Below, piece after piece: positions 50,844 to 60,956 of a DNA stretch of 64,000 bases; position 1 is the first letter of the stretch, and each line of letters begins with the position of its first letter. The notes under the pieces are model-generated. The model did no database searches. It was not told the origin of the DNA and saw only the letters and a program-made list of their open reading frames with translations. The stretch comes from Dasypus novemcinctus (lineage: Eukaryota; Chordata; Mammalia; Cingulata; Dasypodidae): the NCBI RefSeq assembly GCF_030445035.2, contig NC_080702.1:24067652-24131651 (forward strand), read 5' to 3'. The position numbers and the translations under genes were made by a program.

Positions 50844-52603
50844 ACAAAGACATAATTAATCAATAAAACTTTTTTTAAAAGGAAGCAGAAAGCACCAGGA
50901 TGAAAGAGGATGCAGATACCACAAAGCTAATGGGAGGAATTATCCTGTCTGCAGCTAAAACCATTACCCATTTTTTGGTATGGGAGCTGTCAATGTTAAT
51001 CATTTTGTTGGTTGTCTAGGGCAAGCTCAAAGACCTGGATAATATAGGTTGTCACCTGTACCAACTATACCATAGTAATCTATGATGTCACTTACATAGG
51101 TAACTGTTTGAGTGCAAGGGAGGGAGGTTATATGGGAATTCCCTATACTTTTTGTGTACTTTTTCTTAAATATAAGTCTATATTTATCTAAAAATACAGT
51201 TAAAAATTAAATAAACAAATACATAAATGAAAAGTGTTACATGAGAGATCTCTCTTCAACTGAAAAATTTTCATTAAATAGGTTAGAGACTACGGGATTT
51301 GCTTAACAACTAAAGAATAAAAACAATTTGTGGCTTTGAAGAATAAATATTGAATATTAAATAAGTTAATATCAGTTGCCTTTTTGGACCTGTTTTTTTA
51401 TATGAGTGTATCTCCCAAGAGAATTCCATTTAACTTTTCTCTCTGTAACATTTTAACTCTAATCATCTAATTCATTCTTTCACTCAATAAAATTCATATT
51501 TTAAAATATAAATCTTTTAATGATGCATCTTTATCAACAATATTCACAACTTAGCATGCACCCCAAAAACTTTGCATTTCCATGTCTTTGCCTACATACC
51601 TTGTAATCTTGATTGGGTTTTCTTCACCTGAATCCCCCTGGTCAATATTTGTAAACCCTGATAAAATCACTTATTTGCTCAACCCAGAGTGTAATGTGCT
51701 CTCTGCTCCCTGCCCTGCACATGCAGTCCTCTCATTGACATAGTTATTCCATTCATTACCACTGATCTCTTCTCCATTAGCCCTTCTTCAGGAAATCTAT
51801 GACCTCACATGTAGGCCAAATCCCTCTAGAGTACATTCTTAGAACACAAAGTTTCCTCTTCATGGCAATTAGTAGAATATTAATTTGGCATTTATTCTGT
51901 ACATGTATTTGCCCATCTATGCCACAATAGAAACTTCAATGCCAGGTAGGAACCATTCTCTTTTTTTCTTTCATCATTATTGTTTTTCATGTACCAATCA
52001 CATATTAGACAGTTTATTTCTATATGCACGAGAAATCACTGAACTTTTTTGAATGAGGCAGATGAAAGAAATCAGAGTCAGAATCTCAGTCCTCCCAAAG
52101 CTCAAGCTGGCACATCTTAACCTCCATTTAAGCCAAACAACTATCTCAATATTGAGAAACTTACATTTAGAATTTTACAAGTAGACAAAATACATTTTAG
52201 GAGCCTCTCAATACTACTTTAGAACATCAGGAAGCATTTCATTAACTGTGAGTTTTGATTTTGTTATAATAATTTTAAAATTCAAGTATGGGGTATTTTT
52301 GCATTTTGAAGGTTCAAATGCTAAGATCAAAATAAATATTTCACTCACCATTCTTTTCTTTTATTTCCTCTGAATAAAGAGAAACAAAAATCAAAACAAA
52401 ATTACATTAGAAAGTGTTCCCATATGTTACCTGCAGATTATCCAGACCAGATGTTACATATTTTTATAAAAACAAGAAAATCAGCTGTAAGTACCTCTTT
52501 AAAAAATAAAAGTTGTCAACATCATTTCACATACATACTAAGGAATGCCCAAATTCATGATGAATTGTAAGAAAATTTCCCTTTTACACTATTAATGTAA
52601 GAG

Positions 52604-53062
52604 TGTGGTTGACACTGTCCACCTAGGTCCTTGGCACATAGGAGACTTCATAACATAGACAGAAGTTAAAGGTTAATAACCTTCCCCACAAGGGAAAGAA
52701 TGCATAGACGGTATAAACTATTATCTTCCCAAAGCTGTTAATGTCCTTCGAAACGTACTTCCTAGGAATGCAGTAGAAAGGTCTCCACACCTCATGTGTA
52801 AGCTTCATGTAACCCTAACAGGCACTCAGTTCCCCTACCCTATGGGATGTCTTTGTTCTGAAACCACTTACATATCACTTCTCATTTTCTCATCTCTTCC
52901 TGGAGCGCTAAAATCACTTTTTCTTTGTTTGGCCACCAGCAAAGATTCTCCCCTCTTCCCTCTCCATAAGTCCCAATAATGCTTATGCCTGACTAAATGC
53001 CAGGTGCATTCTTTTGTCTCAAGGCCTCACTATATCATGCCTTCAGGAGCTGGGTTGTAACA
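52604..53062 (+). repeat. LTR-like block of unit 11
   Basis: It begins TGTGGTTGAC and ends GTTGTAACA, followed by ATTGGTGGGCC. The signal position reads AATAAT. Confidence 0.68.
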
Positions 53063-53340
53063 ATTGGTGGGCCAGGAGACAAAAGCACCACTGGCAGTTG
53101 GAGGCGTGAGCTCAGTTTAAGAAAAATCTGTGGGAAATTCTGGGCTGGCTTGTAATGTCCATGTGTGGAGGAGTGGCTGCCCACCAGGACAGGGGGGACC
53201 ACTGAGAGCATATGGGATCACCTACTCTTAACTGTTTTTAAACTCCATATGGGTAATGGGGTGCCCCAAAATTCCGGATGGAAATAACATTTAACTAATA
53301 GAAAACAATCTGGCAATAACCCTGCAACTCTCCCACTGCC
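52604..53340 (+). repeat. Array unit 11 (partial, right edge of the array)
   Basis: It holds the complete LTR block (52604-53062) and about 280 bp of leader. Similarity to other units fades near 53340, at the point corresponding to the CTGCAAACCCACTGC stretch. It is followed by sequence not found elsewhere in the window. Confidence 0.82.
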
Positions 53341-53583
53341 TGACTGGTACAAATGTGGACTAGTGGTGGGTGATAAAATTAGTTTAGCTGTTTGGAAAAG
53401 TAGGAAATATTAGTTACATTATTATTCTCTGTTCTATTTTCTTGTTAATTCTAATCAGATCTGGATAGCCACATTGATAAAATTGGTGCTGCTAAATGTT
53501 ATTAACTTTGAACCAGATATCTCTGAAAAAGAAGAAAAGATAAAAGAAAAAAAAAAAGCTAGTACTATTGTAAGCCTGACATT
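53341..53583. other. Non-array sequence right of the array, nothing recognised
   Basis: AT-rich sequence with no repeat of the array unit and no convincing coding frame. It ends in an A-rich stretch just before the inverted L1. Confidence 0.5.
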
Positions 53584-53598
53584 AAAAATATACTACAA

Positions 53599-54350
53599 TG
53601 GTATCCCATACCAGTATTCCTCCATTGCCTTTGTTGAACCACTCTGTGATCCAGAACTCCCTGAAATTTGAAGCCCAATATAATGTCAGGGTCCCTTACT
53701 AGGAAATGGCATATAGCGATGGGTTTAAAGGTTATATAAAGAATACGTGTTGACTTGGAAAAAATTCTACATCCTATCTTTCCCCGCCCCCCCCTAATTA
53801 TTGAGCTTCTCTTCACAGGAGCCCTAGACCACAGCAATGCATATATATAGTATACAGCACTCCCATACATCCACCACAAAACCTTTCCCTTCCACAGCGA
53901 TACTCTTACACCCTATTCACATCATATTTACTTAACGTAATGTACAGAGTCTGAGACAATAGCTTTCAAACAAGGTGACATCTGTGCTTACATTGTGGTG
54001 CATACTTTAGGATACACAGTTTTTTACATTCTTAGTTATCCTATGTTTTACATTATGGTTTACATTATCAGTCTGTCATCTCCTATATGTTATGGTGTAA
54101 TATTACATGTTTTATGTCCATCCTTGTGTACTCTCACGAAACTCCTCTCTTACCCCCCATTTTCCTTGGTTACACACATTTAACGTCCATTTTCCCTTCC
54201 ACCTTGGTGCCCACAGTGACAGCCAACCTCCGTTTCCCGAGGAGTCACTTCCAGATATAGATGGAATAGTGTTCAGGGTCTAACTTGCTCAACTGCCCCA
54301 ATGCCCTGGGAGCCACCCTTTCTTTCGAGGGATACAGTTCCCTCTATTTG
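53599..54350 (-). mobile_element. Inverted 5' segment of a twin-primed LINE-1
   Basis: Read on the minus strand it matches the full-length L1 at about 27779-28537 (3' UTR). It abuts the forward segment starting at 54351. Together they form one insertion bounded by the TSD AAAAATATACTACAA at 53584-53598 and 54998-55012. Confidence 0.94.
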
Positions 54351-54997
54351 GTCGGGGTTCAAGATATATTTAGGGGATTTGAATCTCTGGACTGACAATG
54401 TGATAGCCAGGTCCTGAGCCTCAACAGACTCCAGCACCTACAATCTGACTTATTGGGCTCACCACACTCAGCTAAGATGGAGTTGAAGGAGGACAACCAC
54501 CACACCATGGAGCCTAGAGTGATTACAACTGAAAGTGGGAGGATTGTATCCAGCATCCATGTGGAATCTGAGCCTCCTCTTGACATAGAGGTGCAATGGA
54601 CACAACCAATCCAATGTCCACATAGAAAAGGTGGCATTGGATTGAGAAAAGTGGACATGATGGCTGATGGGTATGGGGAAAGGCAGGAAGAGATGAGAGG
54701 TGGAGGCGTCTTTGGGACATGGAGCTGCCCTGGAAGGTGCTTCAGGGGCAATCACCGGACATTGTAAATCCTCACAGGGCCCACTGGATGGAATGGGGGA
54801 GAGTGTGGGCCATGATGTGGACCGTTGACCATGAGGTGCGGGGGTGCCCAGAGATGTACTTGCCAAATGCAATGGATGTGTCATGATGATGGGAAGGAGT
54901 GTTGCTGGGGGGGGGAGAGGTGGGGTGGGGGTGGTAGGGTTCAATGGGACCTCATATATATATATTTTTAATGTAATATTATTACAAAGTCAATAAA
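54351..54997 (+). mobile_element. Forward 3' segment of the same twin-primed LINE-1
   Basis: It matches the full-length L1 from about 29425 to the A-rich tail. The element sequence between about 28537 and 29425 is missing, as expected for inversion with internal deletion. The open frames at 54359-54944 are the same L1 3' UTR shadows seen at 2.6-3.2 kb and 40.1-40.6 kb. Confidence 0.95.
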
Positions 54998-55012
54998 AAA
55001 AATATACTACAA

Positions 55013-56046
55013 AAAAGAAAGCTCATAATACTTGTGTAAACTGTGAAACAGTTGAAATGGTATGTTAATTTGAAAATGTTTGCACATTTTATTTTACTCA
55101 AAATTTTTATCAAGTTGTTAAAAAGTACTGTCAGTTTTGAAAGACTAGCTTACTCCTGAACTCAAGACTGTCTATGTGTACTCCTGAAGCATAATCCAGA
55201 ACATATGAGTTAAATGTCTGTCTAAACTGCTAAATTACATCTTAACTGCATTTGTACTGTTCAAGTATTCCTAATCTGGTTGCTATTTATTAATAAAGGT
55301 ATTTCCAAGAATGAGCTTGCATATTGCAAGCCTTGCTGATTCCAGAGGGCATTTTAAAAGCAATAAAAGACAAATACATGAAATAAAGGAGAGCTTGGAG
55401 ACAGCCATACCAAAGGAATGAGAATTGAGTCAAATTTGTGGAATTTGTTTTCCTGTTGATGAGTCTAACTCTTTTTGTGTTTGTCTGTTTATTCTGTGTA
55501 TATTTTCATAAATTAAGATGAAAATTCTTAAAAGAACTCTATTCAAATGGCCAAAAATTGAATAATTGTTTAAATTGATAAATGAGTACTACTTAAGCAC
55601 AAATTGGAAAATCAAAACAGAATATAAAGTCACACAAAATCTGAATAAAGAAACAATTTAAAGAAAGAAACTAAAAATTTTATGCTGAATTCTTCCATAA
55701 TCTTTTTATTGCCTACATACACCCAGGGTCTTTTTCTAACCTTGACTGTTTTCCAGTAAAACCAGTTGAGGAAACTAAGGGAGTGGGCTTGGTGTGGAAA
55801 GATAAGGGAGATGAAAGCTTAGCCTAGAATTCTGTCTACTAAGCCTAGAAATTAAATGATAAGGATAGAGGGAATATTATAGAATAAACATGTTTTGTGT
55901 AGTCTGCCCTATAATTCCCCTATTAATTTAAGCAGTTTTTGAGATTATGGTAATAAACAAATGGCCAAATTTCAGTTAGCAAAGAAAAACTCTTTGAAAG
56001 CAATGGAAAGATTTTTCTAAATTATGATTAACAAATTAAAACAGTT
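55013..56046. other. Unassigned AT-rich sequence
   Basis: About 1 kb without a recognisable repeat, RNA gene or convincing reading frame. Composition is typical of mammalian intergenic or intronic DNA. Confidence 0.5.
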
Positions 56047-56060
56047 AAAATATATTCCAG

Positions 56061-56425
56061 GGGAAACGGACTTTGGCCCAGTGGTTGGGGCGTCCGTCTA
56101 CCATATGGGAGGTCCGCGGTTCAAACCCCGGGCCTCCTTGACCCGTGTGGAGCTGGCCATGCGCGGTGCTGATGCGCGCAGGGAGTGCCGTGCCGCGCAG
56201 GGGTGTCCCCCGCGTGGGGGAGCCCCACGCGCGGGGGGTGCGCCCGTGAGGAGAGCCGCCCAGCGTGAAAAGAAAGAGCAGCCTGCCCAGGAATGGCGCC
56301 GCCCACGCTTCCCGTGCCGCTGACGACAACAGAGGCAGACAAAGAAACAAGACGCAGCAAATAGGACGCCAGGAATGGACAACCGGGGGAGGGGGGGAAA
56401 TTCAATAAATAAATAAATCTTTAAA

Positions 56426-56449
<24 letters not shown>
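56061..56449 (+). mobile_element. DAS-type tRNA-derived SINE, young-looking copy
   Basis: The tRNA-like head has an A box (TGGCCCAGTGG, 56074-56084) and a B box (GGTTCAAACCC, 56118-56128), the internal RNA polymerase III promoter. A GC-rich body with several CpGs, a G-run, AATAAATAAATAAATC and a poly(A) follow. The TSD ATATATTCCAG is at 56050-56060 and 56452-56462. Such CpG-rich, tRNA-headed SINEs are characteristic of armadillos. ORFs at 56024-56475 on both strands are shadows inside it. Confidence 0.96.
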
Positions 56450-56456
<7 letters not shown>

Positions 56457-56457
56457 T
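56434..56457. repeat. TA dinucleotide run after the SINE poly(A)
   Basis: About twelve TA units join the SINE tail to the 3' TSD. The TSD itself starts ATATAT, so the run probably expanded from tail and TSD sequence after insertion. Confidence 0.85.
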
Positions 56458-56462
56458 TCCAG

Positions 56463-57839
56463 AACCTGGCAGCATTATGCTTTTAAGTTATTCACAATTT
56501 TATAATTTTATTAAAGAAAATAGGTTTTAACCTCATGTGGAGGAAGGAAGGAAAAAAAACCTTTCTTGCATAAACTATAATGGTTTTAATTTTATTTAGC
56601 TTGCATATACTCTCCCTAGGATTACAGGATACTAATGAAATGAATTAGCATTATATGTATTAAATCTTTAAGATGATGAACACTAAGTATTTGGCTAATG
56701 AAATTACTACAAACCTTTTTGTAAAAATGGTTTTTGTCTAAATTGAAATGAATTTTTTTATTCACAGAATAGAGTGAACAATATGAGACATAAATGGCTA
56801 TAGAAAGAAGTAGAAGACTTGTGAAAGTAAATTCATAATCAATCTTGACAAAAATTTGATAAGTTTGTTTAAGGTAATGTGTTTTGTTGTAAGACAAGAT
56901 GACTGGTTTTCATGAAACTGGGTGGAAATATGTAAGACAAGTCAAGAATGAATATAGAAAGTTGTATAAGTTATTGTAGAAAGTAATATTAAGTAAGATG
57001 AGGTGTTTTGTAAAGGAAAAATTTTTGTTGAGATGAAATAACTAATTTATGTGGTTATGTTTAGTCATAGAAAGTTTGCCAAGGTATTTTTTAAACTGAA
57101 ATATTTAAATAGCTAATTCTTAAATAAAAACCTGAACCTATATTGATAAGAAAAAGTAACTTCATAATATGGATACCTGTCAGAGGCCACCTCAATATGC
57201 TTATTAAAGTGGTGGTAGGGGAAAGATAACCTTTATTTCATTATTAATCTTAGGTTTTAATAAAATAATAATGTTTTCCTTACATTTAAAATAAAATATC
57301 TTTTATTTAATGTAATTAAGCAAAGATATAAAGTTAAAACTAAATCACATAACATCATTAAATTCATGTGATATATTATAAACTTCATTGGCAGTATTTA
57401 GAAAGTGTATGAAAAATAAAATAAATACATGGCAGCATTGTCAAATTATCTTGTGCATTCAAACCCGATATTCAGTACCCTTCATTGTGCCTCTGCATTT
57501 GAGTTATTGGCTAGGTCAATCACTGACACCTAAAAGAATAAAGGTATCAGTCACTTCTCTCTTTATGGTCCTGAAGGAGATGGAGGGAATGTTTCAGTTT
57601 CATATACTCCTGCAGCTACTGGAAATGGCTCAGTATTGCCAAATTTACAATGAACGTTGCCTCTAAACTGGCTCTGATTCATAGTGCCAAAGGTTGCCAT
57701 GCATCAGGTCAGGGAAACATGAAACTTCCCTCCATGGGCCAGTGGTGCTGCAGCATGCTGGTGTGTGAAGGACATACCAAGTGGAGCAAGAATTACTGGA
57801 ATGATGTGAGTAGAACTTAAAACAATCACAATTGGCATT
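56463..57839. other. Unassigned AT-rich sequence, possibly including decayed retroviral internal DNA at its right end
   Basis: No recognisable repeat to about 57380. From about 57400 base composition becomes less AT-rich and an open frame (57388-57666) appears, but I could not match it to a retroviral or host protein. Confidence 0.4.
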
Positions 57840-58110
57840 ATGACCTGCTCTCATAGGGAGACAACATGTATGGTATTGAAAACCTGGGGCTTATATCTAT
57901 TAACTGCAGCTCAAGGAGGAACTTGTGCATTGATGACTATTAAGTGCTGTAACTATATACCTCATGAATATGGCAACATCTATTCTAGATCATGTGCAGA
58001 ATAATATTGAATATGTTAAAAGTCTTAAAAGCTTAATTCATTTTCTAAGTAATTAAGGAATGTGCATACAAGTTAAAAAATGCCTCTCTTAAGTATTGTC
58101 TTTATTTGAC
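57840..58110 (+). pseudogene. Endogenous retrovirus env remnant (transmembrane subunit)
   Basis: One frame is open from about 57840 to a stop near 58052. It contains the CX6CC cysteine motif (codons at 57924-57950) preceded by the conserved Gln-Gly-Gly-Thr segment and followed by a Tyr-Ile-Pro motif. This combination is typical of the transmembrane Env subunit of gamma-type and type-D-like retroviruses, where it forms the disulfide link to the surface subunit. Upstream surface-subunit coding is not recognisable, and downstream frames are broken by stops and shifts. It is a fossil fragment. An LTR lies about 1.3 kb downstream in the same orientation. Confidence 0.72.
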
Positions 58111-59435
58111 TTGCCCCATGCTCATCTTGTCATTGTCTATATTGTCATTGAGAGTTTATGTCTAGGGCAATACCTATCCTCATGCTTCTCCTAGCTGTCC
58201 CAGGCATAACCATCATTGTAGGAACTGGAGGCAGCAGTCTCCTAGACAGCATTTGAAACTTACAAGATCGAGTCCATCTGGTTTTGGAGGCACCTGGATT
58301 TTCTCGTTCCCATGGCCCAGTATGTCATGACTGGCCCCCTTTTTGGGACCAGGTACCTCATTTTCATTATCCTTGTAATAGAAACAAATATCCTCAAAAT
58401 TCAAGGTTATTTCTTCCAGAATCAATGCCTTCCCGAAAAAGGTATTAGTCATGTGAGGATTTCATCCAGTTCCAGCCATGGTGCTGGACTCACATTGCCT
58501 CCACGTAAATAGAATAGCCAGAGAGTTTCACACCTCCTCAGGCAGGGTCTTCTGCCCCTAACCAGCAGGAAACAGCTACAGTAGAATGACCATTAACTTT
58601 TACTCCCGCTTAAGAATAAAGGGGTGAACTCTCTGAGGGGGCAGTTGAGGCAGGTTAATATAGGGAATGAGGGAAGGTGTATGGTCAGAATAAAGCCTGC
58701 CAAGGACTCCGGTGATAAGGCTCAGGTTGAAAGTCCCAGGCTGATTTCTTATCTACTAATGGAGATGTTGCTGGCACACTTTCAGACAGGAACAATTTGC
58801 CCCTGACTGCTCCCCATAGACATCTTTCTTTTTGCCCATAGCTCCCTAGCCAATACCTCTTCACAGTGGGCTTCAGCAGTAACCCATCTCCACTCACCAT
58901 CCTTAGGAACTACTGGCCTTCCTTAGGCCATAACTCCTCCACATTTGACAGCAAAGAACACATTGCTGGCTTGACAGAATAGGATTCATTGAAAAATCTG
59001 GAACAAAACCTTCTCATTTAAGACTGAGATTCAACTGCTGTCTTTCAATGACAGCCATAAAAAAATATTTTCCCTTGTAAGGGAACATGTGAATAAGCCC
59101 ATGCCTCTATTAGGATATGCTGTATAAGAAAATTTAGGATAGTTAACAGCAGAGTTTGTCACCATAAATCACATCCCTCCTGTCTGCATGGAACAAGAGG
59201 AATCTGTGTTGTGTGGTGGTTAGCCTAAGGTGTGAAATTTTACTATCAAGGGTAGATATAGAGTAAAACATACGCCCTGGTGGTTGTAACTACTGGCCAT
59301 TTTTTTCCAGGTGGTGTTGCAACTGTCACAGAAAATTGCATAAAAGTTTTAGCTATTTTCTATTATATTGTTGCTGTGGAATATGGATACAATCCTTGTC
59401 CTATGGTCAATGTAGGCTACAATGTCAGGGTAGAT
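58111..59435 (+). other. Probable decayed proviral interval between env remnant and LTR
   Basis: The region is less AT-rich than its surroundings and lies between the env motif and the downstream LTR. It is longer than the usual distance from CX6CC to a 3' LTR, so it may include an unrecognised insertion. Short frames (58213-58452 minus, 58312-58512, 58624-58806) match nothing I know. Confidence 0.4.
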
Positions 59436-60675
59436 TGTGGGGACCAGGTCCCCCTAGTTCTCAGCATGTAGATGCCTGAATAACCTAGAAATAAATTAAA
59501 TGTTAACAACTCTCCCCAGAGGGGAGAGAATGTTTATATAGTATCATAAACTGTAATCTTCCCAAAGCAGTAAACATCCCTGGTAAACATCCTTCCTATG
59601 AGTTGTACTCAAATCATCACCTCACCCCACATGTATGCTTCACATGACACTAGCAGAAACACTCTTCTCATACTCTATGGAATGCCTTGTTCTAAACCCC
59701 TGTAGCAGTTTAATATGGTTTATGAATTACAAAAATAGATATTGCATTATGTTTGTAAACTGGTCTGTACCTGCGCATAATTAAATTATGATTATGGTTT
59801 TGTGTTTGTGGAAAATTTTGCCACCCCAGGGTATACAGGGGCTGGAGCACATTCTTCACGGATTAGGGTGGCTATCGTCAGCACCCCATAGGTCTAAGGG
59901 AGGTGGACCTGTACCCCATTGATTAGAGAATACCAGGAGATCAACTTATTGCTCTGAGAGGGTTGAACCTGTATGCCAAAGGTTAGGGAAGATTTTGCCT
60001 GCACCTGACTGTGCTAGGCAGGGTAAGACTATAATCCAAACATTGGATAACATGTGGCAATCACCCCAATGCTCCTAGTTGGTGAGGTCTAGAGATTGGT
60101 CAAAAATGCAGATGACTGATGAGGGTGGAAGCAAAAACTTGGCTATTGGGCAAGGTTGTGGAAAGGGTGTGTTCTCATGATGCACCAAGGAGAAGAAACC
60201 ATCGTCTTAAGAATGACTCCCAGACGTTGAAATCAAATGGAGGAGGTGCTTTAGGTTTGTTGAACTTTTCTGGACCCATAATCTATTTTTCCCTACCAAT
60301 TTCTCCTTATTGTAATGAAAATCTTTATCCTTTGTCTGTCCATTTGTGTATTAAAAGCATATAAGTTGTTCTATAAGTTTCAAAGGTCTATAGCAGACCG
60401 GATTTTGCCCCAAGACAAAATGAATTTCTTTAAGCTGATTGTTTTGCATCAGTTTAAATTATTTTGCATTTGACTAACAAATATAAACCCATTCTATATC
60501 ACCCCTCATTTTTTCATCTCATTGTGGAGCAATAACTTCATTCATTCTTTGACCAGTCATTGTCAAAGATGTTCTCCATATGTCCTAATAAAGCTTATGC
60601 CTGTCTAAATGCCAGGCGTGTTCTTTTATTTCACAATTTCACCAACTCATACACTTCAGGAGTTGGGTTGTAACA
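59436..60675 (+). mobile_element. Retroviral LTR related to the array LTR blocks, split by another element
   Basis: It starts TGTGGGGACC and ends GGGTTGTAACA. Its two halves (59436-59699 and 60484-60675) align with the array blocks, for example TCAGCATGTAGATGCC and the AATAAA at 60587-60592 followed by GCTTATGCCTG. Similarity to the array stops at both ends exactly at TG and CA, which defines the LTR. I see no clean TSD, so it may be the 3' LTR of the provirus whose env lies upstream. Confidence 0.82.
59700..60483 (+). mobile_element. Nested LTR-like element (ERVL-type candidate) inside the LTR
   Basis: A 784-bp insertion, absent from all array LTR blocks, begins TGTAGCAGTTTAATATGG and ends near GACTAACA. 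It is flanked by TAAACCC at 59693-59699 and 60484-60490. Its first ~100 bp (ATGAATTACAAAAATAGATA, GTAAACTGGTCTGTACCTG) look like ERVL-class LTRs common in xenarthrans; that attribution is from memory. The exact ends are uncertain because TG...CA ends (59701-60479) and the flanking repeat do not coincide. Confidence 0.6.
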
Positions 60676-60956
60676 AATAGGAACTAACTTGAAAAATAGT
60701 AAAGCATAATATATGAATTTGAACAACAACTAAAAACAATAATTAAGAGAAACAAAAGCTTGAATAAATGGGGAAGGGTAAAATATTTTGTAATAGTAGA
60801 GTAACTGTTTCTTTAAAATGTACAAATTTTCCCAAATAATTTTATCTCTTGAATGTTATTCTGATAAAGTTTTATTCAGATTTATTCTCTTGTTCTTTGA
60901 AAAAATAATTTGTATCTGTAATAATAAGCAAACAATCATATTAAAATTTACTTTGA

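Larger units (their letters stand above)
49297..51150 (+). repeat. Partial internal duplication of unit 10 (~1.06-kb offset)
   Basis: The stretch from the CCAATT-AATT region through the pyrimidine tract, MIR and GAAT run to CCCTATACTTTTTGTG occurs at about 49297-50070 and 50362-51150. The first copy jumps at about 50070 to a more distal part of the unit (TTATAAATCTATTAACGATG) and returns at about 50360, so unequal exchange between misaligned units is likely. Confidence 0.85.
47917..52603 (+). repeat. Array unit 10 (with a ~1.06-kb partial internal duplication)
   Basis: The span is 4687 bp. The segment with the pyrimidine tract, MIR and GAAT run occurs twice, at about 49297-50070 and 50362-51150, offset by about 1.06 kb. 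About 290 bp from the CCCTGCACATGC part of the unit lies between them. Removing one copy gives a normal unit length. Confidence 0.88.
1..53340. repeat. Tandem array of ~3.6-kb units (macrosatellite-like segmental duplication)
   Basis: The same ordered landmarks recur through this span: an LTR-like block, leader-like sequence, a pyrimidine tract ending in CAG before GTTCAATAACTAAA, a CTACTACCACTA-like run, a MIR SINE, a GAAT microsatellite, and a conserved stretch around CCCTGCACATGCTGGGCTC. LTR-block starts lie at 3620, 7166, 10750, 14334, 17905, 31259, 35301, 38787, 44213, 47917 and 52604. After subtracting recognisable insertions the spacing is about 3.5-3.8 kb, except the unit starting at 47917, which also holds an internal duplication. 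All units face the same way. Homology stops near 53340 on the right; the left edge lies outside the window. No frame is conserved across units, so the array looks non-coding. Confidence 0.93.

Noticed and set aside
1..53340. Regular direct repeats considered as a CRISPR array or bacterial repeat
   Set aside because: The period is ~3.6 kb and the content is mammalian retroelements; nothing resembles short repeats with unique spacers.
56061..56135. tRNA-like sequence with A and B boxes considered as a tRNA gene
   Set aside because: It is the head of a SINE with a ~320-bp body, poly(A) and TSD; a cloverleaf is not maintained.
56024..56475. Arg/Ala-rich frames near 56.1-56.4 kb
   Set aside because: They fall entirely inside the GC-rich DAS-SINE.
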